Origin: Sedimentisphaerales bacterium
GTDB lineage: Bacteria > Planctomycetota > Phycisphaerae > Sedimentisphaerales > SG8-4
Direction: 5' to 3'
Assembly (NCBI GenBank): GCA_016932895.1
Contig: JAFGCA010000528.1
Location: 1-12,963 of the forward strand
Length of the DNA stretch: 12,963 nucleotides
This document shows positions 1-6,329 of the stretch, piece by piece; position 1 is the stretch's first letter; each line of letters opens with the position of its first letter. The notes under the pieces are model-generated. The model was not told the DNA's origin and ran no database searches. It saw only the letters and a list, made by a program, of their open reading frames with translations. Position numbers and translations under genes: made by a program.

Positions 1-663
1 GACAGAAAACCTTAGGAAAGTGTCATCCCGAGCGTAGTCGAGGGATCTCCTATCAGCTGAGCGCGCAAGAAATGGGGTAAGTCCAATTGTGCTGCGCCTT
101 GCTGCTCGGGTTGCTCTTCGGTCTCACTGGTCTGTCCAGCCTCGGGCCGTTCATCTCCGTCGTAGAGATCGTCGTGTTGGTTTTAATGATTGCCAGAGGT
201 AGTCGGCAAACACCTGAGGCTGCCGGGGACTCGCAAGCTCGCTCCCCGCGCAGGACTACTCGACACGGCACCCCGCACGCGAAGCCCTCACATCCTCGGC
301 CTCAGTTTCATGAGTGCCCGCTGGAGGAGGCGGCGTTGTAAGACCAAGCAGCGAGGGAAATTGCGGACCGCGACATGCGGAGCGGTCGGGGCCCTGGCGG
401 ACGTGGGCGGACTTCGCCGGACGCTTATTTTACCGGGCGGGTGTTGGTATGGGTTGCGGTCACGTTATAGACAAATCCCCTATGGAAAATTCAGGAATTC
501 CCCGACATTGTTTCCGGGCGCGCTTGCCCATGAGGCACGGCCTATGATAAAGAATAACGAGCCAGCCTCGCTATACGGGCGGGGACATTTCTGCAAGGCA
601 TGCGACGCACAGGTCGGTACGCGTCTGTTCGTGGAAGCCGGAGCGAGGGGGGACTGATACGAC
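1..663. other. Stretch without a convincing gene
   Basis: No recognisable gene lies here. The only clear element is the dispersed repeat at 21-50. A TTG-started frame at 87-341 begins with two hydrophobic runs (residues about 2-37) but then becomes Arg/Pro-rich, with no good ribosome site and no family resemblance; I give it about 0.15 as a real gene. A second long frame ending at 657, six bases before the Nudix start, has an Arg-rich, unnatural composition and a TTG start, and I do not accept it. A possible promoter for the Nudix gene is TTGGTA (444-449), 16 bases, then TATAGA (466-471); this is a weak by-eye match. The stretch may be decayed DNA at the island edge. Confidence 0.5.
21..50 (+). 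repeat. CHPERSRGIS-type dispersed intergenic repeat
   Basis: Read in frame, the bases at 21-50 encode CHPERSRGIS. This is the hallmark translation of a very common short repeat, of the form TCATCCYGAGC followed by GAAGGATCT or a variant, scattered in intergenic DNA of many unrelated bacteria and often seen as spurious tails on predicted proteins. The core has short inverted arms, ATCCC (25-29) and GGGAT (42-46), so it can form a small hairpin. Only one copy is in the window. The identification is from memory of the motif, not from a search. Confidence 0.65.
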
Positions 664-1104
664 ATGAGCAGGAAACCCTTAGTTGTCGCGCCGAAGGTCA
701 TGGTCCGGAACCCGGACGGCCTGTACCTTTTTCTTCGCCGGTCACAAGCCTCACGGCACTTCGCCGGAAAGTGGGAAATGCCGGGGGGCAAAACGGATCC
801 CGGCGAGACGGTTGAAGACTGCCTCGTTCGGGAGGCCCGGGAGGAAACCGGTTTGGATATCCGCCTGGCACGCGTCATGGGCGCCGCCGAAGGGGGTACC
901 GAGACCTACCGCCTCGCGTATCTTTTTATTGAAGGCATTCCGAAAGAAAGTGATGTGACCTTGAGCGGCGAACATGATGCCTATCGATGGGTTTCAGTCG
1001 CGGAAGCGGCCCGCCTTGACTTGGTTCCGGGGCTCGCGGGTTTCATGGAGTCGCTGCGCCGCCCACGGGAACAGGCAAACAGTGATCCGTGTGCTCGCTT
1101 TTAG
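664..1104 (+). CDS. Nudix (MutT-like) hydrolase
   Basis: A 146-residue Nudix pyrophosphohydrolase, the usual size for a single-domain member. The Nudix box is complete: G42, five residues, E48, seven residues, then REAREETGL at 56-64. The metal-binding glutamates E57, E60 and E61 are therefore in place and the enzyme should be active. The family cleaves nucleoside diphosphates linked to another moiety (oxidised dNTPs, ADP-ribose, dinucleotide polyphosphates, NAD-like compounds); the substrate cannot be told from the sequence. A purine-rich run (646-653, AGGGGGGA) ends ten bases before the ATG. The gene lies 150 bases upstream of the PfkB/AAA/RyR gene in the same direction, so it could be a housekeeping neighbour or an accessory enzyme that removes a nucleotide signal in that locus. 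Confidence 0.93.
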   Translation: MSRKPLVVAPKVMVRNPDGLYLFLRRSQASRHFAGKWEMPGGKTDPGETVEDCLVREAREETGLDIRLARVMGAAEGGTETYRLAYLFIEGIPKESDVTLSGEHDAYRWVSVAEAARLDLVPGLAGFMESLRRPREQANSDPCARF

Positions 1105-1242
1105 GAAACATTGCCGGCGGGCGAACAGCGAAAAGACAGCGAAGACATGAAGCTGATACCGCGTTTCTTGTGATCCGTGAGCTATGAAGTACGCCGAACC
1201 TAAGACTCGTCACGGCTAGTAATGCCGGCCATATCTTCAAGC

Positions 1243-1247
1243 AAGGA
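1243..1247 (+). promoter_or_regulatory. Ribosome site fixing the start at 1255
   Basis: AAGGA lies seven bases before the ATG at 1255. The in-frame ATG at 1222 has no such site, and the 11 extra residues it would add are not part of the conserved-looking domain, which begins MPRTIAVTGD. Confidence 0.75.
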
Positions 1248-1254
1248 AACTGAC

Positions 1255-4200
1255 ATGCCCAGGACTATTGCCGTTACCGGAGATACCGCTATCGATTGGA
1301 TAAGCTACCCTGTTGAGGGCAAGGCCGCCGGTGATAACTGGCAATTGCACGATTCTTATCATTATGACGCCCTGGGAGGGGGCGCCATTCTGCTGGCTCA
1401 ATTCATTGAGCGCATATTGGCGAAAGAATACGGGGCGGTCGGTGTCGTCGTTCAGGGCCCCCGGGAACCCGCAACCATCAAAGCCGTACCGCCGTCCGGC
1501 ATGATTCATTCCAACGTCATTCTCGGTGGCGTCCCGAAGACGATGGGCAGGAAGGCGCGCGATGTCCTTCGCGTGGATCGATTTCTGGGGTACATGGGTC
1601 CTTCCGGCGACGGTCTGCCTGCGGGCCCCTCAAAACCGGTTGCCCTGAACGGCGCCGAAATGCTTGTCATTGACGATGCCGGCAACGGATTTCGGTCGAA
1701 CCGGAAGGCATGGCCGTTCGATCCGGAAAAAGAGGCGGATGCGCTGGCGGATACGGTTGTCATATACAAAATGAGCCGTCCTTTGGCAGACGGGCCGCTC
1801 TGGAAGGCCATCGTCAAAGCGCCTAAGAAGGACTGGGTTGTCGTCGTCAACGCGTGTGACCTGCGCTGTATGCAGGGGGTGAGAATAAGCCGTTCCCTGT
1901 CATGGGAGAGGACGGCCAAAGACTTTGTCTACGAAATGCTCCGCGTCGGGTCCTGTACGGAGCTGCAGAAGTGTCCGAACCTTGTTGTCCTTTTCGGATA
2001 TGAGGGCGTGATTCTCTACAGCGGTCAAGACAAACAGGACGGCTGCATATTTTATGAAAAATCCATGCTTGAAGGAGATGTGCAGTCTTGCGTTCCGGGC
2101 GCCATGGTCGGCGGACGTTCGTTGCTAACCGCTACACTGGCTACGGAGATAATCGGACGAGGTAGTGTTGACGAAGGGCTCAGACAAGGGATTGTTCTGG
2201 GCCTTCGGCGTGCACGTGCCTTGTTGACCGCCGGATTTTGCCTGGACTCGTCCGACGCGTCGCACCCGCTGCGATATCCCCTGGAGTCAGTACTGGAGGA
2301 GAAGATCACGCCCGTGCCTCCAATGGCGCTTCGATGTTGCCCTATCGACATGTCCCACCGACTGGAGCAATCCGAACCGCGGGGCTGGCGCATTCTGGAC
2401 TCCGTGACCTCGCGGAAAAGGCGTCTCGTCGCGGCGGCGTTGGTGACGGATGGGGATATCCCAAAGGAGCTGGATGCGGCCCCCGAGCTGGTCATCGGCA
2501 AATTCAGCACGCGAGACCGGTACGAAATCGAGCACACACGAGCCATTCGCGAGCTTATCGATGAGTATCTCGCCAACCGGAACCCGGAACACCCCCTCTG
2601 TTTTGCCGTTTTCGGACCTCCCGGATCGGGAAAATCGTTTGCCGTGAAGCAGATGGTCAAGGGCATGGAGGCCATGGGCCTCGTCAGCCGGACGTACAAC
2701 ATATCGCAGATGGACGGCCCGTCGGATCTCATCAAGGTGTTCCAAGAGATTCGGGACATTCGCTTGGAAGGGAACGTGCCGTTCGCGTTCTTCGATGAGT
2801 TTGACGGCAAACTGAATGAAAAACCGCTCGGTTGGCTGTCGCAGTTTCTTGCGCCGATGCAAGACGGCAAATTCACCGACAGCGGTGTGGTCCATCCGAT
2901 CGGCAAGGCCGTTTTCGCTTTTGCCGGGGGCGTCTATGACAATTACGCGGCCTTCATAGCAAACAAAGCAAGCAACACGGTAGCCACAAGAGAATCCCTG
3001 ACGCCCAAGGAACAGTTCCGGGCGGCGAAGGGTCCGGACTTTGAGAGCCGCCTGCGCGGGCACATTAACGTCATGGGTCCGGACCGCCAGGTTACGGAAC
3101 AGGATGATGACGAAGCGTTTGTACTGCGGCGCGCGCACCTGTTGCGCGTTCACCTGGAACTCGATCCTACGGCCGTGGGGCTCAAGCGGCCTGACGGCGC
3201 GATCAGCATGGATGAAGGTCTTGTGCGGGCCTTTCTTTACGTGCGCCGGTTCCGGCATGGGGTCCGCTCCATATCGGCTATCATCGAGATGAGCCGGCTG
3301 TCCGGAAAAGCACACTACGACCAGTCCTGCCTTCCGGACGAAGCCCAGCTCAACATGCATGTCGATGCGGACGAGTTTTTGTGGCTTTGCGAGCGGGAGC
3401 GTTTCCAGTCCCTCCTGCGGCGACGGGACTGGATAGGTGACCCCGACCGACCGTTTCGGGAAGTAGAGTGGGATTTTGTTGAACCTCTAGCGTCGATGGT
3501 CCAGGGAGATTATCGCAAGAAGCGTCGGGAAAGCGATCAACACGCACCGAACTCGGATCCATATGGTCATCTGAAGCGATCCAATATCGATGCCGCAGCA
3601 CATGTCCCGAGCAAATTGCTTTTCGCCGGTTACACGTTGCGGAAGGTCGTGCCGGAGATCCATCATCTCATGGACATGATCAAAAAGCATCAACCTCCGT
3701 TCGCGGAACATGATATCGTCAAATTGTTCAGCAGTGCCGTTCTTCAGGAAATGGCTAGAATCAGTGGAATTCGACCTCATACGCCGATCACCGAGCTGCA
3801 GGAACTCCTGGAGGATGGGAACTGTTTGTCCGACGCGCAACATCATGCGCTGGCGTCTTACGCCGCCCGCGCTACTGTCGGGAATAGAGCACCAGTAACC
3901 GTTTCCAAGGTAATCAAGCGGTTACAGGAGGCTGACCCCGGTTTAGACGTCACGAGTGCGCTGGATCGACTGGCAATGGAGGACGGCGTCGATGGGTCGC
4001 CGCCCTTTACTCGTGAGCAGGTTATCGAGTTGGCGAAGATGGAACATGACCGTTACTGCCGCGAACGTGCTTTGGCCGGTTACAGGTACGCGGATATACC
4101 CAGAACCGACAATGACGGACTCCGAAGTCCATTCTTGGCGCCTTTTGAGAGACTGCCCCTGGATGTAGCCTTGTACGACATCGAAGCCGTTGAGGCACTC

Positions 4201-4296
4201 CCTAGGATACTGGCTGAGCTTGGCTATGTGATGCATCCAATGCAGAGCGCGGCAAAACACTGTAACTGTTCCCTGAATCGATTGAGTATGCGTTAG
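1255..4296 (+). CDS. PfkB-like / AAA ATPase / RyR-domain fusion protein
   Basis: A 1013-residue multidomain protein. Residues 1-340 resemble a PfkB/ribokinase-like domain: a first strand IAVTGDTAIDW, a GGGA stretch where the family has GGAANVA, and a late segment LVVLFGYEGVILY followed by PGAMVGG (281-287). The usual GAGD catalytic motif stands at that last point, so the catalytic Asp appears lost and the domain may bind rather than phosphorylate. Residues about 400-700 are an AAA-type ATPase with Walker A GPPGSGKS (454-461), Walker B FAFFDEF (510-516) and a possible arginine finger in FESRLRG (R599). Residues about 918-995 are a RyR domain with the signature MEHDRYCRERALAGYRY, then PFERLP and a terminal LAELGY. 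Prokaryotic RyR domains recur in predicted conflict and nucleotide-signalling loci and are thought to bind ligands. No membrane segment is seen. The next gene follows within 40 bases, indicating an operon. The AAA and RyR calls are firm; the PfkB call is moderate. Confidence 0.85.
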   Translation: MPRTIAVTGDTAIDWISYPVEGKAAGDNWQLHDSYHYDALGGGAILLAQFIERILAKEYGAVGVVVQGPREPATIKAVPPSGMIHSNVILGGVPKTMGRKARDVLRVDRFLGYMGPSGDGLPAGPSKPVALNGAEMLVIDDAGNGFRSNRKAWPFDPEKEADALADTVVIYKMSRPLADGPLWKAIVKAPKKDWVVVVNACDLRCMQGVRISRSLSWERTAKDFVYEMLRVGSCTELQKCPNLVVLFGYEGVILYSGQDKQDGCIFYEKSMLEGDVQSCVPGAMVGGRSLLTATLATEIIGRGSVDEGLRQGIVLGLRRARALLTAGFCLDSSDASHPLRYPLESVLEEKITPVPPMALRCCPIDMSHRLEQSEPRGWRILDSVTSRKRRLVAAALVTDGDIPKELDAAPELVIGKFSTRDRYEIEHTRAIRELIDEYLANRNPEHPLCFAVFGPPGSGKSFAVKQMVKGMEAMGLVSRTYNISQMDGPSDLIKVFQEIRDIRLEGNVPFAFFDEFDGKLNEKPLGWLSQFLAPMQDGKFTDSGVVHPIGKAVFAFAGGVYDNYAAFIANKASNTVATRESLTPKEQFRAAKGPDFESRLRGHINVMGPDRQVTEQDDDEAFVLRRAHLLRVHLELDPTAVGLKRPDGAISMDEGLVRAFLYVRRFRHGVRSISAIIEMSRLSGKAHYDQSCLPDEAQLNMHVDADEFLWLCERERFQSLLRRRDWIGDPDRPFREVEWDFVEPLASMVQGDYRKKRRESDQHAPNSDPYGHLKRSNIDAAAHVPSKLLFAGYTLRKVVPEIHHLMDMIKKHQPPFAEHDIVKLFSSAVLQEMARISGIRPHTPITELQELLEDGNCLSDAQHHALASYAARATVGNRAPVTVSKVIKRLQEADPGLDVTSALDRLAMEDGVDGSPPFTREQVIELAKMEHDRYCRERALAGYRYADIPRTDNDGLRSPFLAPFERLPLDVALYDIEAVEALPRILAELGYVMHPMQSAAKHCNCSLNRLSMR

Positions 4297-4322
4297 CTTT
4301 CCCTGCGGGACCGCGCGTATGC

Positions 4323-4330
4323 AGGAAAGG
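4323..4330 (+). promoter_or_regulatory. Ribosome site favouring a GTG start at 4337
   Basis: AGGAAAGG lies six bases before the GTG at 4337 but inside the frame opened by the upstream ATG at 4319, which has only a weak GCGGGA before it. The spacing makes GTG 4337 the better start. The two choices differ by six residues. Confidence 0.55.
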
Positions 4331-4336
4331 GTGCCG

Positions 4337-5551
4337 GTGGCAAACAAACACACACATGATCTGGTGCAGCTCACACCGAACCCGTATTTGCACTTCGGGT
4401 TGCGCCTGGGGCGGGACGAGATTAACGCGTGGCTGCTCAGCACGGGTGTTACGACCGCCGTCGGCGCATTGCTCGCCGTGTTCGGAGGTTTACTGCCGGC
4501 GGCGGCTCATGCGCCGATCCTGGCCGTCGTTGGCCCGTTGGCAGAAAAGCCGGGGTTGCTGTTCCACTACGTCAAGGCGGCGTTTTGCACCTGGCGCGAG
4601 GCCCCGCCCGGTGAACGGCGGTCTCGGCGATACTACGTCCGTCAGGCCGTTCGCGACGGCTGGCCGTCCCTGCGCGCCGACCTGCTCTATCACGACCCCA
4701 GCTATTCGATTCTGCTATGGGGGCTGATTCGTATCGCCGGCAATCCGTCGGTGCCGGCGGTTGCCCTCTTAGCGGCGGTCAGCTTTTTCACCGCTATCGC
4801 CTGGGCGTCCGGCCTGGACGTGCTCTGGGTCCACTGTGCCTACAAGCTGCTGCACGTTCGTCTTCGCTATGCCGGCTTCGTAAGGAAATCCTACTACGAG
4901 GCACGCTTTCTAGTGGATCCGGAGGATGACACGGCGTTCTCTCCGGAGAAGGCCTTGGACCGGTTGCGGGAGCATTTCGCGCTTCCCGTTCGCACGTCCT
5001 ACACATACCGTGACCGGTATCTCACCTCGCTCTCGTCGGCCGTCTATAACGGACGTAAACCTTATGTCCGTTTCCGGCAGCGGACGGCTGAAGACGGTTC
5101 GGTGTCCAAGCAGGCGGTTCAAATCATGTACACGCGTTCCAGGGAAGTCGGCCGACATGCCACGGAGCTCTATCGTTGTTTCGTGATCCGTAAAGAGAAG
5201 TTCGGCTTTGATTTTGCTCCGGATCAGTCGATGCCGTGGAAAGTAGAGGAAATCCCCGACACGCTGGTCGCCCGTCTCGTTCGGCGCCTGGGCGCTGAGG
5301 ACCGGCTCAAGGACGTGTTCTTCCGGCGGCATGTAGCCATGGATCCCAACGGTATTTTCATCTCGGTCGACATGCCTCCTCAATACCCCGCGCCGGACGG
5401 CACGTATTGGATCGAAATTAAGTCTCGCGAGAATCTCGACACGCTGCACCGCGTCAGCGACTATATCGCCTGGAAACTTCCCGTCCGGGCCACCACGCAG
5501 ACTAAGTGCGACCCGTTGTGGAATCAGGAAGACAAAGGAAACGCATCATGA
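4337..5551 (+). CDS. Membrane-anchored CYTH/VTC-like domain protein
   Basis: About 404 residues from GTG 4337 (410 from ATG 4319; numbers below use the longer form). The N-terminal half holds hydrophobic segments near residues 40-62, 133-150 and 155-175, separated by a basic loop with WREAPPGERRSRRYY, so it is probably an inner-membrane protein with three or four spans. The C-terminal half (about 200-400) has the alternating charged-strand pattern of CYTH/VTC triphosphate-tunnel enzymes: YTYRDRYLTS, KPYVRFRQR (247-255), FVIRKEKFGFDF and the late YWIEIKS with EIK at 366-368, then KLPVRATTQTK. Members of this superfamily hydrolyse or polymerise triphosphate substrates (adenylate cyclase class IV, thiamine triphosphatase, the VTC polyphosphate polymerase) in a basic barrel with metal. 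The resemblance is judged by eye and is moderate. It lies just after the RyR gene and overlaps the next gene by four bases, so the three genes are probably co-translated. Confidence 0.68.
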   Translation: MANKHTHDLVQLTPNPYLHFGLRLGRDEINAWLLSTGVTTAVGALLAVFGGLLPAAAHAPILAVVGPLAEKPGLLFHYVKAAFCTWREAPPGERRSRRYYVRQAVRDGWPSLRADLLYHDPSYSILLWGLIRIAGNPSVPAVALLAAVSFFTAIAWASGLDVLWVHCAYKLLHVRLRYAGFVRKSYYEARFLVDPEDDTAFSPEKALDRLREHFALPVRTSYTYRDRYLTSLSSAVYNGRKPYVRFRQRTAEDGSVSKQAVQIMYTRSREVGRHATELYRCFVIRKEKFGFDFAPDQSMPWKVEEIPDTLVARLVRRLGAEDRLKDVFFRRHVAMDPNGIFISVDMPPQYPAPDGTYWIEIKSRENLDTLHRVSDYIAWKLPVRATTQTKCDPLWNQEDKGNAS

Positions 5552-5877
5552 AAGACGGCATGCAATACCTGGATTGCTGTAAACACCCCAAGCTCGAGAC
5601 GGTGAAGTGCTTCCTCTCGACGGAAACCGAGCTGGTGGCGATCCGCTGTTGCCGGGGCTGCGGCACCCACTGGTTCTATCGGCTCCATGAATACGAGTGC
5701 ATTACCGACGGGTACGATCGCAACATCTGGTATGTCCGGCTGACGCCGGAAGAAGTCAACATACTCATGAAGTCGGATGCCGCCCCGCCACCGGACCGCT
5801 TCGCCGACCATCCCGGTTTTTTGATGAACGAGGACGGCATGAACAGAATCCAGGGCATCCCGTATTTTCTGGAGTAG
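5548..5877 (+). CDS. Cys-rich small protein, putative zinc ribbon
   Basis: A 109-residue soluble protein with no family I can name. Its start ATG (5548) overlaps the preceding TGA as ATGA, and AAAGGAAA (5533-5540) is a good ribosome site; an earlier in-frame start at 5506 would overlap the upstream gene more and is unlikely. Cysteines and histidines cluster at C10, C11, H13, C21, C34, C35, C38, H41 and C51, with CCRGCGTHWFYRLHEYE at the centre, consistent with a zinc-binding knuckle. The C-terminal half is acidic and Pro-containing without cysteines. The four-base overlap shows translational coupling to the CYTH-like membrane protein, so it is likely a partner or adaptor of that system. The zinc role is inference. 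Confidence 0.8.
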   Translation: MKDGMQYLDCCKHPKLETVKCFLSTETELVAIRCCRGCGTHWFYRLHEYECITDGYDRNIWYVRLTPEEVNILMKSDAAPPPDRFADHPGFLMNEDGMNRIQGIPYFLE

Positions 5878-5949
5878 GCAACCCGCGGTTAAACAACGCC
5901 GTCGTGTAAACCCAAATGCGTCTTTTAAGGAAGGTCGCCGCTTGGTGTA

Positions 5950-6075
5950 ATGGTTTCTGTGTGTTGTACTTCCCGCTTCCTTCGGCACAGTCATGTCGTC
6001 GTCGTAGGGAGCTTACACAAGGCGAAGGACGGGCACGATGTCGGCCCCGAATACGATTTGACGGTTATGTCTTAA
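5950..6075 (+). pseudogene. Possible remnant of a protein C-terminus
   Basis: A 41-codon frame whose second half reads HVVVVGSLHKAKDGHDVGPE and ends YDLTVMS. This looks like a folded-protein tail (a hydrophobic strand followed by a charged loop) rather than random translation. The frame is closed by a stop just upstream (about 5925-5927) and has no clear ribosome site. I do not recognise the family. It may be the 3' end of a gene removed by the insertion of the DUF4062 gene, or chance. Confidence 0.2.
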
Positions 6076-6316
6076 CAAGTATTGCACGAGTGACAGCGTT
6101 CTGTAATGCAGATGTGGCAGCGGGCGCTCAAAACCGTCAGTGATGTATTGTCAAAAGTTGTGTATGGGAAGCGGATTAGCGGATCCTCCTGAACGTTCCT
6201 TACGCATTGCTCCAAGGAGCCAGTGGAGGCATGGTCTGAGACGCGAATGTCAATGCGCAGACGGAGTTTGACAGGCACTATGTCGCCGTTCCAAAGTGGC
6301 GCCCAATCCCTTTGCC

Positions 6317-6320
6317 GGAG
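6317..6320 (+). promoter_or_regulatory. Ribosome site fixing the start at 6330
   Basis: GGAG lies nine bases before the ATG at 6330. The only upstream alternative is a TTG at 6312 with no ribosome site, so the ATG is preferred. Confidence 0.6.
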
Positions 6321-6329
6321 CGAACGAAC

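Larger units (their letters stand above)
5878..6329. other. Non-coding or decayed stretch before the DUF4062 gene
   Basis: No intact gene is recognisable in these 452 bases. The base composition is much lower in G+C than the gene that follows: the line at 6121-6180 is 29/60 G+C, against 43/60 at 6961-7020. Two short frames have natural-looking protein composition, 5950-6075 (listed separately) and one of about 28 codons ending near 6191 (MQMWQRALKTVSDVLSKVVY). A TTGACA lies at 6268-6273, but no good -10 box follows at the right distance. I see no terminator hairpin after 5877. Confidence 0.5.

Noticed and set aside
190..657. A 155-codon frame ending six bases before the Nudix start
   Set aside because: TTG start, Arg-rich unnatural composition, no ribosome site and no motif.
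2287..3360. A 357-codon minus-strand frame inside the AAA/RyR gene
   Set aside because: It is antisense to the conserved Walker motifs and has no recognisable domain.
5930..5970. tRNA-like text (TTGGTGTAATGG) after the left operon
   Set aside because: No acceptor stem, anticodon arm or T-arm can be built around it.
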